From contig HF996865.1 of assembly GCA_000432595.1 (NCBI GenBank), positions 1 through 64,000 of the forward strand: 64,000 nt of DNA. The letters are read 5' to 3'. The translations under genes and the position numbers were made by a program. Below the pieces are notes generated by a model. That model worked only from the letters and a program-made list of their open reading frames with translations, was not told the DNA's origin and ran no database searches. The first letter of the stretch is position 1, and each line of letters opens with the position of its first letter. The stretch is from Clostridium sp. CAG:710. GTDB taxonomy: Bacteria > Bacillota_I > Bacilli_A > RF39 > UBA660. Positions 18,933 to 26,758 of this stretch are shown one piece after another.

Positions 18933-19010
18933 TTTGTATCACCGAACAAATTATATATTAAATTCATAAAAATTGCAAATGTTTATAACAATTACATATA
19001 TAAATTAGAT

Positions 19011-19038
19011 TTTCAAATACAATTATTTCTGATATAAT
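19011..19038 (+). promoter_or_regulatory. Promoter of tmcAL
   Basis: TTTCAA at 19011-19016 and TATAAT at 19033-19038 are 16 bases apart, and the GAGGTGGAG ribosome site follows just before the ATG at 19057. Confidence 0.6.
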
Positions 19039-19056
19039 ACTTCTCGAGGTGGAGAT

Positions 19057-20148
19057 ATGGCTAATATTGGAATAATATGTGAGTATAACCCATTTCATAA
19101 TGGACACTTATATCACATTAATAAAATTAAAGAAATGTTTAAAGACTCAACACTTATATTAGTTATGAGTGGAAACTTTACTCAAAGAGGCATACCAAGT
19201 ATACTAGCTAAAGATGAAAAAACATTAATCGCAAAAAAATACGGAGTTGACCTAGTAGTAGAACTTCCATTCATTTATGCAACAGAAAGTGCAGATATAT
19301 TTGCAGATGCCGCAGTTACAATATTAAATGAATTAAAAACAGATTACATTGTATTTGGTAGTGAAAGCAATAACATAGATAATCTTATTAATATCGCAAA
19401 CATACAATTAAATGATAAAGATTTTGATAACAAAGTTAAAACTTATTTAAATGAGGGAATAAACTACCCTACCGCAATATCAAAAGCTCTAAAAGATAAA
19501 GCCGATATAGTCAATACTCCAAACGATTTATTAGCTATCTCTTATATAAAATCAATAATAAAAAATAATTATAATATAAAGCCAATCACTATTCAAAGAA
19601 CAAATGACTTTCATTCAAAAGAATTAGAAAATAATATAGTAAGCGCAACCGCTATAAGAAAAGCACTAGATAATAATAAAGATATTTCATCATATGTTCC
19701 AAAAGAAGTAGCAAAACTTTTAAAAAATAGATCTAATATTAATTATTTTCCTTATTTAAAATATAAAATTATCACTGAAGGAACTGATATTAAAAAGTAT
19801 CTAACTGTTGATGAAGGAATAGAAAACAGAATTCTAAAAGCAATAGATTCTTGTAATACACTAGAAGACCTTATTAAAAAAGTTAAAACAAAAAGATATA
19901 CATACAATAAATTATCCAGAATGTTTATACATATACTTTGTTCTCTAACAAAAGAAGAAGTTATTAAAAACAAGAATGTAAAATATATAAGAGTGTTAGG
20001 TTTTAATGACTTAGGTAGAAAACATCTAAATAAAATTAAAAAAGATATAACTCTTCCACTTATTACTACCCCAAAATATTATAACGAACTATTAACAATA
20101 GAAAATCGCATAGACAAAATTTATGACTTAATAAGCAAAAACTATTAA
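19057..20148 (+). CDS. tmcAL: tRNA(Met) cytidine acetate ligase TmcAL
   Basis: TmcAL activates acetate with ATP and forms N4-acetylcytidine at the wobble position of elongator tRNA(Met). The 363-residue protein has the nucleotidyltransferase HIGH-like start IICEYNPFHNGHLYHI (about 6-21), then VMSGNFTQRGIPSILAKDEKT and the DLVVELPFIYATESADIFA segment that mark this family (formerly DUF795/YlbM). SATAIRKAL in the middle and the LGFND segment near the C-terminus also fit. A strong ribosome site, GAGGTGGAG, precedes the ATG. It is divergent from yceD-rpmF. Confidence 0.95.
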   Translation: MANIGIICEYNPFHNGHLYHINKIKEMFKDSTLILVMSGNFTQRGIPSILAKDEKTLIAKKYGVDLVVELPFIYATESADIFADAAVTILNELKTDYIVFGSESNNIDNLINIANIQLNDKDFDNKVKTYLNEGINYPTAISKALKDKADIVNTPNDLLAISYIKSIIKNNYNIKPITIQRTNDFHSKELENNIVSATAIRKALDNNKDISSYVPKEVAKLLKNRSNINYFPYLKYKIITEGTDIKKYLTVDEGIENRILKAIDSCNTLEDLIKKVKTKRYTYNKLSRMFIHILCSLTKEEVIKNKNVKYIRVLGFNDLGRKHLNKIKKDITLPLITTPKYYNELLTIENRIDKIYDLISKNY

Positions 20149-20202
20149 GTCTTTTTTGTTACAAAAAATAAGTAATTACATAATTTATTATAGGTGAAGT
20201 AT

Positions 20203-20970
20203 ATGTATTTTGCTTATAAATATACAAAAATTTATTATGAAAAACATGGAAATAATAAAAAAGTAATATTAATATTCCCAGGATGGGGAGATAATAGAAA
20301 AACATTTTATAAAATGATTGATGATTTAAAAGATGATTTTACCATTTATATATTTGATTATCCAGGTTTTGGAAATAGCCCTATCCCACATAAAGATTTA
20401 ACAATATATGATTATGCTGAAATATTTATGGAATTCATAAAAGAAAGCAAAATTAACAATCCAATAGTTATAGGACATTCTTTCGGTGGACGATTAATCA
20501 TCACAATGAGTGGGTATTATAAAGTTAAATTTAAAAAAGTAGTACTAATCTCATCCGCAGGAATAAAGCCAAAAAAGACATTATTTCAAAAAATAAAACA
20601 AAAGACATATAAAATACTTAAAAAAATAGGAACAATTTTACCATACAAAAAAAGAAAAAAATACAAAGATTTTCTTCTTAAACACTTCGCATCCAATGAT
20701 TTTCTAGCACTACCACAAACATTACATAAAACATTTATTAATATAGTAAATGAAGATTTAACTAAATATTTAATAAAGATAAAAACAGAAACACTTATAA
20801 TTTGGGGAGAAAATGATGAATCAACTCCAATTAAAGATGCTTATAAAATGAATAAATTAATTAAATCATCTGGACTTGTAGTAATAAAAGGAGCATCGCA
20901 TTTTTGTTACTTAGAATACCCAGGATATATAAAAGTCATATTAGACGAATATTTAAAAGGAGGAAATTAA
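20203..20970 (+). CDS. Alpha/beta hydrolase
   Basis: The 255-residue protein has the alpha/beta-hydrolase set: oxyanion region FPGWGDNRKTF near 30, nucleophile elbow GHSFGG near 95, an acid in WGENDESTP near 205, and the catalytic histidine in GASHFCYLEYP near 230. A basic, helical cap (KKTLFQKIKQKTYKILKK, about 125-165) could touch the membrane. The substrate is unknown. The ATG at 20203 is preferred over a GTG three codons upstream, which lies in the AGGTG ribosome site. It follows tmcAL by about 50 bases and its end overlaps the convergent lipoprotein gene by four bases. Confidence 0.85.
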   Translation: MYFAYKYTKIYYEKHGNNKKVILIFPGWGDNRKTFYKMIDDLKDDFTIYIFDYPGFGNSPIPHKDLTIYDYAEIFMEFIKESKINNPIVIGHSFGGRLIITMSGYYKVKFKKVVLISSAGIKPKKTLFQKIKQKTYKILKKIGTILPYKKRKKYKDFLLKHFASNDFLALPQTLHKTFINIVNEDLTKYLIKIKTETLIIWGENDESTPIKDAYKMNKLIKSSGLVVIKGASHFCYLEYPGYIKVILDEYLKGGN

Positions 20971-20984
20971 TTACAATTTCCTCC
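20959..20984. other. 10-bp palindrome over the two convergent stop codons
   Basis: GGAGGAAATT (20959-20968) and AATTTCCTCC (20975-20984) are perfect inverses around a six-base loop. The hydrolase stop (20968-20970) and the lipoprotein stop (20967-20969) lie in the loop. No T-run follows, so it may be a 3'-end stabilising hairpin rather than a classical terminator. Confidence 0.6.
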
Positions 20985-21242
20985 GAAAGATGCAAGAAGT
21001 GCTTTTATAGTACTCATCGCATCTATATTGTTATTATCATTAACCAAATATGTATTAAATTCTTCTATTTTAGAAGAATCCTCTTCTCTACCAGATTTAT
21101 CTAAATACTTAATAATTTTTCCATCTTCAAAAACTAATGTAAATTTATCATTAGTAAGACTACATTCTAATTTGTTACTATTACAACCTGTAGTAAATAT
21201 AAATGTAGTTATAAGTAAGATTAGAAAAATTATTTTTTTCAT
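20967..21242 (-). CDS. Small lipoprotein, unknown function
   Basis: The 91-residue product has a signal peptide (MKKIIFLILLITTFIF) ending in the lipobox TTGC, with the lipid-bearing Cys at 20. The mature part of about 70 residues is charged (DGKIIKYLDKSGREEDS) and has further cysteines (LECSL, GGNCN) that may pair. It resembles the many small lipoproteins of gut Bacillota but I cannot name a family. GAGGAGTTTAT precedes the ATG. It lies 13 bases after the PBECR4-like gene. Confidence 0.65.
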   Translation of the reverse strand: MKKIIFLILLITTFIFTTGCNSNKLECSLTNDKFTLVFEDGKIIKYLDKSGREEDSSKIEEFNTYLVNDNNNIDAMSTIKALLASFGGNCN

Positions 21243-21255
21243 ATAAACTCCTCTT

Positions 21256-22428
21256 TTATTTAGTTTTAGTTAACACTTTAATAGCATCATTAATGGTAGC
21301 TTCATTATTAGAAACTTCCTTTTTTAAGTCTTCGTTTTCCTTAGCAAGAATATCGTTTGTAGAAACTAGCTCTTTATTTGCCGAAATTAATGCGTCTCTT
21401 GTTGTAGTTAACTCCTCAACCTCTTTTTTCAAATCTGTATAAGTAGGAACACTAGGGTCATTAATAGCAACAGTAGAATCATGTGATATAAAGTCATTAT
21501 GTGCATTAATGATACCAAGAAGAAATTCATTTACTCCAGCAAAACTTTGTAAATCAAACATTTGAGGAGTTATAATTTTACCGGTTGTAATACAATCTGT
21601 AATTATAGTAGCATAATCTTTTTGTACATAACCTCCAGAATTCATAGAATCATAATATTTTTTCAAAAGCCATCTGTAGTCTTCTGAAACATCTAATGTA
21701 GCAAAACACTTATCAGCAATCTGTTGTGTTTCTCTAGCTTTTGCAAGTTTTTGATCTCCATGTAAGAAAAATTTACTTGTATTATTAGTACTAGTAGAAG
21801 TAAGCATAGTAGGAATAGTAAGTTTCTGATTATTAAAAATCAAACCAAATCTTTCTTCTGCTTCTTCTATTGATTCAAAATATTGATTAGACATTGGAAC
21901 ATATATCTTTGACTTATTGACCTTATCTATATTAGCAGCTAATCCTAGCATAAATATACCTTTTTCTTCATAAGCAGGTTTATTAACAAGTATATAATCA
22001 AATTTATATGTTTCTTTCCCAGTTGTATATGATCTTGAACTATCATATGGACAAGCAAATATCATATTAAAAATATTAATTTTTAAATTTTGTACAAAAG
22101 CAGAATTCTTCTTTTCAATATGTTCAGAAAATAATTGCTTCTCATCAATAATATTATCATTAATATATCTATAAAGCCTATATCTATCTTCACACATTTT
22201 ATTTAATAACTCATATGAGCTTTTTTCTCTATAAAGACCACTACTCATCAAATAATTTGTATTAACCCCTAATAAATGTGGAACAGATGAATTTGGAACA
22301 TAAATTTTTATATTATCTCCATTAGCAAAAGTCAAACTAAACTTATCTTTATATCTTGAGTTTCTGTTATAAGTTTCAACATTATTTGCAATAAGTTCCA
22401 TTAAATATTCAAATTTAGTCATTTGCAT
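21256..22428 (-). CDS. Possible PBECR4-type nuclease domain protein with C-terminal coiled coil
   Basis: The 390-residue protein has an N-terminal region whose pattern (FANGDNIKIYVPNSSVPHLLGV, then a long helical part, then SYTTGKETYKFDYILV and KGIFMLGLAAN) reminds me of the PBECR4 family, a Barnase/EndoU/RelE-like nuclease group common in phages and mobile elements. This is pattern memory, not a search result. The middle (about 200-320) is unassigned and the end (about 330-385) is a heptad-like coiled coil. GGGGGATTTTATAT precedes the ATG. It stands alone between a terminator and the lipoprotein gene. It could be a toxin-like effector, a DNA/RNA-processing protein, or something else. Confidence 0.4.
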   Translation of the reverse strand: MQMTKFEYLMELIANNVETYNRNSRYKDKFSLTFANGDNIKIYVPNSSVPHLLGVNTNYLMSSGLYREKSSYELLNKMCEDRYRLYRYINDNIIDEKQLFSEHIEKKNSAFVQNLKINIFNMIFACPYDSSRSYTTGKETYKFDYILVNKPAYEEKGIFMLGLAANIDKVNKSKIYVPMSNQYFESIEEAEERFGLIFNNQKLTIPTMLTSTSTNNTSKFFLHGDQKLAKARETQQIADKCFATLDVSEDYRWLLKKYYDSMNSGGYVQKDYATIITDCITTGKIITPQMFDLQSFAGVNEFLLGIINAHNDFISHDSTVAINDPSVPTYTDLKKEVEELTTTRDALISANKELVSTNDILAKENEDLKKEVSNNEATINDAIKVLTKTK

Positions 22429-22496
22429 ATATAAAATCCCCCTTAATTAATGAAGAGATTATACCACATTTTACTAAAAAAAGCAAGCACAAAAAA

Positions 22497-22514
22497 AGTG
22501 CTCATCAAAGCACT
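22497..22514 (-). terminator. Terminator of tarGH
   Basis: AGTGCT (22497-22502) pairs with AGCACT (22509-22514); the minus strand continues with seven T. The stem overlaps the tarH stop codon. Confidence 0.8.
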
Positions 22515-23247
22515 AATTTTGTCTCATAAATTCTTCATATTTAGGAATTACATCTTCAGGTTTACCTATCATCATAACCTTACCATCATTAAGCCATAAA
22601 ACTTCATTGCATAATTCCTTAATTGTACCTAAACTATGTGAAACAATTATAACTGTTCTATGTTCATCAGAAATAAGTTCTTTCATTTTATTATAACTTT
22701 TCTCTTTAAACTTAACATCACCAACACTTAAAACCTCATCAATTAACATTATATCAGTTTCAAGTATCGCAGTGATTGCAAATGCAAGTTTAGAATACAT
22801 TCCCGAAGAATAAGTTTTTACAGGTTTATTAATAAAATCGCCGATATCAGCAAATTTAATTATTTCTTTTTCTTTTCTCTTTATTTCTTCTTCACTAAAT
22901 CCAAGAAGCATTCCAGATAAATATATATTTTCTTTTCCAGTTAGTTTTCTATTAAAACCTACTCCAATACTTAAAAGTGAAATAGAATTACCATGTAAAT
23001 CTATACTACCTTTATCTGGTGAAAATATACCAGCAATTGCTTTTAACATAGTAGATTTACCACTACCATTTTTACCAATTATACCAAGGATCTTACCCTC
23101 TTCTATTTCAAAACTAACTCCTTTTAAAGCATGGAATAATTCAGCTTTATGACCAATTTGTTTCCAAGATGCTCTAATTGAAGTCTTTTTTAAACTCTTA
23201 TAAGTGATATGTAAATTTTTTACTGTTACTGTTATATTCTTTTTCAT
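22513..23247 (-). CDS. tarH: Teichoic acid export ABC transporter ATPase TarH/TagH
   Basis: ATPase of the exporter that moves undecaprenyl-linked wall teichoic acid out of the cell. The 244-residue protein has Walker A GKNGSGKST near 60, the signature YSSGM near 150, Walker B IMLIDEVLSVGD near 170 and the switch histidine in IIVSHSLG. The segment TSIRASWKQIGHKAELFHALKGVSFEIEEGK is typical of TagH/RfbB-type polysaccharide exporters. It is the short form, without the long extracytoplasmic tail of Bacillus TagH. It begins inside the tarG stop (TAATG), so the two are coupled. Confidence 0.88.
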   Translation of the reverse strand: MKKNITVTVKNLHITYKSLKKTSIRASWKQIGHKAELFHALKGVSFEIEEGKILGIIGKNGSGKSTMLKAIAGIFSPDKGSIDLHGNSISLLSIGVGFNRKLTGKENIYLSGMLLGFSEEEIKRKEKEIIKFADIGDFINKPVKTYSSGMYSKLAFAITAILETDIMLIDEVLSVGDVKFKEKSYNKMKELISDEHRTVIIVSHSLGTIKELCNEVLWLNDGKVMMIGKPEDVIPKYEEFMRQN

Positions 23248-24029
23248 TATATCACCTTCGCATAACTATTTTCATAATCATTTATTAGACTAACACCAAT
23301 AACACATAATATTATTCCAATAAATAACCAAATACCTAACATTTCAAAATTAGGCATTACTCCTTGAAGCATTACTTTTCTAAGTTCATTCATACAAAGA
23401 GCTATAGGATTTAATCTTAGTAAGAAAAATCTTAACTTACCTTTAAGTCTTTCATTGATATTATAGAAAATACCAGATAAGTAAAACACCATTCTTAAAG
23501 CTATATTAGTCAAATTACCAAGGTCATTCAATGTAACGCCAAAATGCATTAATATCATACCAATACCAAATGATATTATGTAAAGTACAATAAATATTGG
23601 AATAATAAATAACATATGCCAAGTAAATGGAACACCTTGATATAACATAAGTGCAAAAGTAATTAATAATGATATTCCCATTTTAAATAGATAGGTAAAT
23701 GACTTAGATAAAAGTAAGATATACTTAGGTATATATACTTTTGTAACTAAATCCCTATTATTAATTATTAATTTAACACTACCATTAATCATTCTGTTAA
23801 AGAAATCCCATGCAGTTAATCCTATAAATACAAACGATGCAAAGTAAGGTGTATTATTTTTAAATACAACACCAAATACAAATGTATAAATTAACATAAA
23901 ACAGAATGGTTCGATTATCCACCATAACCAGTTTAAATATGAATCTGCAACTTCTGACTTTAATTCAGCTTTTGCAGAGTAGACAGCATATTTATAATAT
24001 TTAGCTATATTGTTTATAAACTTTTTCAT
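23247..24029 (-). CDS. tarG: Teichoic acid export ABC transporter permease TarG/TagG
   Basis: Membrane subunit of the wall-polymer exporter. The 260-residue protein has the ABC-2 polysaccharide-exporter pattern: an N-terminal amphipathic part (KAELKSEVADSYLNWLWWIIEPF), six membrane segments, and RLNPIALCMNELRKVML in the last third. GGAGG about 12 bases before the ATG supports the start. It overlaps tarH by one base. The 205 bases between it and the peptide gene hold two terminators of that cassette and presumably this gene's promoter. Confidence 0.88.
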   Translation of the reverse strand: MKKFINNIAKYYKYAVYSAKAELKSEVADSYLNWLWWIIEPFCFMLIYTFVFGVVFKNNTPYFASFVFIGLTAWDFFNRMINGSVKLIINNRDLVTKVYIPKYILLLSKSFTYLFKMGISLLITFALMLYQGVPFTWHMLFIIPIFIVLYIISFGIGMILMHFGVTLNDLGNLTNIALRMVFYLSGIFYNINERLKGKLRFFLLRLNPIALCMNELRKVMLQGVMPNFEMLGIWLFIGIILCVIGVSLINDYENSYAKVI

Positions 24030-24169
24030 TTATATTTTTACCTCCACAATAATAATATTTTATCATATTATCATATCTTTTCCAATAGAAAAAAAAGAAC
24101 TATTTAATTTATACTAAATAATATGGTATATAAGTTTTTATGAAAAGAAGCAATATAATTTAAAAATTA

Positions 24170-24190
24170 AAAAACTAATTATCAGTTTTT
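24170..24190 (-). terminator. Second of two tandem terminators after the peptide gene
   Basis: AAAAACT (24170-24176) pairs with AGTTTTT (24184-24190), with T-runs on both sides. It lies just beyond the stronger hairpin at 24198-24224. Confidence 0.55.
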
Positions 24191-24197
24191 CTAATAA

Positions 24198-24224
24198 TTA
24201 AAACAGGACATTCGCCTGTTTTAA
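24198..24224 (-). terminator. First terminator after the peptide gene
   Basis: A perfect 10-bp stem, TTAAAACAGG (24198-24207) and CCTGTTTTAA (24215-24224), begins 11 bases after the peptide stop codon. Confidence 0.75.
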
Positions 24225-24234
24225 TTTTGTATCA

Positions 24235-24384
24235 TTAAGATTCATAACCATCAGTGGAACAGTCTCCATCTACACAGTCACAGTCAAGATCACTTATTTG
24301 ATATGTAGAAGATAATCCAATCGTTTCCGATGAATCAAGACCAGAATTGGTCATTTTTTTCTTTACTAATTCTAGCGCTGTCAT
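24235..24384 (-). CDS. Putative RiPP precursor peptide, 49 residues, Cys/Asp-rich C-terminus
   Basis: A short gene reading MTALELVKKKMTNSGLDSSE, then TIGLSSTYQISDL and the core-like end DCDCVDGDCSTDGYES. Its ATG (24384-24382) overlaps the stop of the upstream radical-SAM gene as ATGA, a coupled arrangement. The first 30 residues are Cys-free and look like a leader. The last 15 hold all three cysteines (35, 37, 42) amid six acidic residues. C35 and C37 each have an Asp four residues later, the CX3D spacing seen in some thioether RiPPs (ranthipeptides). Two terminators follow. The coupling, size and composition make a precursor peptide the best reading; no known family is recognised. Confidence 0.7.
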   Translation of the reverse strand: MTALELVKKKMTNSGLDSSETIGLSSTYQISDLDCDCVDGDCSTDGYES

Positions 24385-25928
24385 TTTCTCACTTTACTTG
24401 TATAAATATATTTATCATTTATGACTTCAGACGGATCAGATGATAACCACCTTATAGCACATCCACCACCACATTGATACCATTTTTTACATCTAGAACA
24501 TATTTCAGAAGGATACTTTCCTATTATCTTTCTAAATTGCTTAATAACATCCGAATTCCAAAATTCAATTAATTTATCTAATTCAATATTAGTGTCATTT
24601 AAAGGATGTCCCATGAAATGATTGCATGGTAATATATTAAAATCAGGATCAAAAACCATACCAGTGCCTTTTGTTATATGACAGCAAGTTATTATTCTAT
24701 TTTTAAGTATCATATGAGTAAGCATATTCTTATCTAAAGAGCATAATGGTATTGACATTTCAAAGACAAAGTTAATTTCATCTTTATAAATTTTATCATA
24801 TACGTACTTACATAGTATTGAAAGTTCTTCAATAGAAATAATCTGGTTTTCATCTTCCGCCGATGGCTTATAAAGTTGAAAAAGAATGTTATTTAGATGA
24901 TGCTCTTTTACAACTTTCCAAAAATTATCAAATTTTTTTGTATCAGTATTGCATAAAACATAAGATAAGCTAGTTTTAATTCCACAATAACTAGCATTTT
25001 CATATCCTTTTATAGTTTCAAGAAATCCATTACTATTAGTATTTATAATATATTCTTCTTCATTTGAACCTTTTATTGATATATTAATGCTATATAAACC
25101 TGCTTCATACGCTCTTTTACAAAATTCTATATCTTTAAATTTTCTACCATTAGTTGCCATAGACACTTTGATATTATTTCTAGATATATATTTAATTATC
25201 TTTAAAATGCCAGGATGTATACTTGGTTCTCCGCCTATTAAGATTATCTTTTTTATACCAATACCTTTCAAATAAGAAACATACTTTTTAACATTTTGAT
25301 ACGACATATTTCTGTTTATTTTTAAATACTTTTTTGCATAACACCATTTACAATTGTTATTACAAGTCATATTGGTTGTTAACCATACGGTATTGGGAAT
25401 TACATTTTCATCATTAATAATATTAATCCAAAATCTTTGAATATATTTTTGGGTAACATCGTCATAAAATGTTTTTTCAAATTTACCGCCATTTTTTTCT
25501 ATAACTTTTCTTGACGCATAATTATCTTCAAAACAAGTAATTAATATATTTTTCATTTTATGCTTTTTATACTTTTTAATAGCTAATGATAGTGCTTTAG
25601 TTGCATAACCCTTTTTTCTTTCTTCAGGTTTTATATAATATGCAACATGACCCAGCCTAGAAAAATAATTATCATTTAATTTATGCCTTAAATCAATTGT
25701 TCCAACGACTTTATGATTATCTATTATGAAATAAACAGTAGCGGGAACATCTCTGTTTGAAATTCCTATACCATTACGTCTATCCTTTAACCTATTTAAC
25801 ATATTTTGATAACTTTCACCATTTCTATATGCATTTCCCATCTCTAATTCATCTTTATTTTTTATGGCACTATTCACTAGTTCATAATACCCTTTCTCAT
25901 ATTTTTTACATGGTAAAACTAAATTCAT
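24381..25928 (-). CDS. GNAT / radical-SAM / SPASM fusion, putative RiPP maturase
   Basis: The 515-residue protein has two parts. Residues about 1-168 are a GNAT acetyltransferase with the acetyl-CoA loop RKKGYA at 104-109 and an ending typical of RimJ/RimL-like enzymes. Residues about 180-515 are a radical-SAM enzyme with C189, C193 and C196 (CNNNCKWC), the GGEP motif at 232-235, and a SPASM-type cluster domain with C416, C435, C477, C480, C486 and C490 (CSRCKKWYQCGGGC). Such SPASM enzymes modify ribosomal peptides by C-S or C-C bonds. GGAGGTGTATC supports the ATG. Its stop overlaps the start of the 49-residue peptide. Two auxiliary iron-sulfur clusters are inferred. Confidence 0.88.
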   Translation of the reverse strand: MNLVLPCKKYEKGYYELVNSAIKNKDELEMGNAYRNGESYQNMLNRLKDRRNGIGISNRDVPATVYFIIDNHKVVGTIDLRHKLNDNYFSRLGHVAYYIKPEERKKGYATKALSLAIKKYKKHKMKNILITCFEDNYASRKVIEKNGGKFEKTFYDDVTQKYIQRFWINIINDENVIPNTVWLTTNMTCNNNCKWCYAKKYLKINRNMSYQNVKKYVSYLKGIGIKKIILIGGEPSIHPGILKIIKYISRNNIKVSMATNGRKFKDIEFCKRAYEAGLYSINISIKGSNEEEYIINTNSNGFLETIKGYENASYCGIKTSLSYVLCNTDTKKFDNFWKVVKEHHLNNILFQLYKPSAEDENQIISIEELSILCKYVYDKIYKDEINFVFEMSIPLCSLDKNMLTHMILKNRIITCCHITKGTGMVFDPDFNILPCNHFMGHPLNDTNIELDKLIEFWNSDVIKQFRKIIGKYPSEICSRCKKWYQCGGGCAIRWLSSDPSEVINDKYIYTSKVRK

Positions 25929-25982
25929 GATACACCTCCAACATTTTTCAAAACTCTTTATAATACTTCTTATATAACAAAA

Positions 25983-26024
25983 GGCAGTAGCCCAAAAGAC
26001 TAATTGTCTCTAAAAGTTACTGCC
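25983..26024 (-). terminator. Hairpin between the GtrA gene and the radical-SAM gene
   Basis: GGCAGTA (25983-25989) pairs with TACTGCC (26018-26024), with a smaller AGAC/GTCT hairpin in the loop and TTTTG following on the minus strand. It ends transcription from the GtrA side before the cassette. In the gene-free stretch 25929-26272 I see this hairpin and AT-rich sequence, but no further gene, tRNA or clear promoter; a 44-codon frame from 26182 has no ribosome site. Confidence 0.55.
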
Positions 26025-26272
26025 CTAAATCTTTTTATAAAAAATCAATAAATATAGAAAAAGTTAATTACCAAAATTATTTTTATACCTATGCCTATAT
26101 ACAATTTCATTAAACTTAAAATACATACTATTTTGATAAATGTCAGCATATTTTCATCAAAAATTCGGATGGGTAAGCACATTTAATCATTCATATTTTG
26201 GCCCATTTACTCATTTAGTTCCCTTATTTTACAACATTTTTTTATTTGGTCAATTTAATTTTTCATTTGAGC

Positions 26273-26749
26273 CTATTTATTCTCTTTATTTCTAAATACA
26301 AGTATTTTACTTAATACATAATTAAGTACAACTATTATGAATTGTACTAATACTTTAGATATCATATCATTTAGTTTTAATACATTAACCAAAATAAACA
26401 TAACTAGAATCTCACTACCAAGAGTAAGTAATCTGCATGAAACGAACTTAACAAACTCAGCTAATACATTTTTATCTTTACTTTCAAATACAAATACACG
26501 ATTAGTAATATATGCAAATAAAACAGCTGCAATCCAAGATAGTACAGTACATACCATATAATTACTAATAAATACTCTAAATAATGCATAACTTCCTATA
26601 CTAACCAAAGTAGTAAGTCCACCAACTATTAAATAATTTATAATTTCTTTGTTTTTATAGTATAAACCAAGTCCCCATTTGAATAGTTTTGTTTTAGGGT
26701 TAGTTAATTCCTCACATATACTACCAATTAATAATAAAATTCCTACCAT
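26273..26749 (-). CDS. GtrA-family membrane protein
   Basis: The 158-residue protein has four hydrophobic segments and the GtrA pattern: NYLIVGGLTTLVSIGSYALFR, the second helix WIAAVLFAYITNRVFVFES, and a C-terminal VLNYVLSKILVFRNK. GtrA-type proteins are thought to flip undecaprenyl-phosphate-linked sugars for cell-surface glycosylation. It follows the GT2 gene by ten bases, and GtrA plus a GtrB-like transferase is the usual pair, here with a large membrane protein (27693-29192) that could be the final glycosyltransferase. Confidence 0.85.
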   Translation of the reverse strand: MVGILLLIGSICEELTNPKTKLFKWGLGLYYKNKEIINYLIVGGLTTLVSIGSYALFRVFISNYMVCTVLSWIAAVLFAYITNRVFVFESKDKNVLAEFVKFVSCRLLTLGSEILVMFILVNVLKLNDMISKVLVQFIIVVLNYVLSKILVFRNKENK

Positions 26750-26758
26750 ACTATTCCC

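Noticed and set aside
18439..18969. 176-codon plus-strand frame antisense to yceD and rpmF
   Set aside because: Covers two well-supported genes on the other strand and gives Ser/Leu-rich translation typical of antisense frames.
26051..26182. Minus-strand 43-codon frame from the ATG at 26182 near the radical-SAM gene
   Set aside because: No ribosome site, hydrophobic low-complexity translation and an in-frame stop directly before it; not convincing as a gene or a second precursor.
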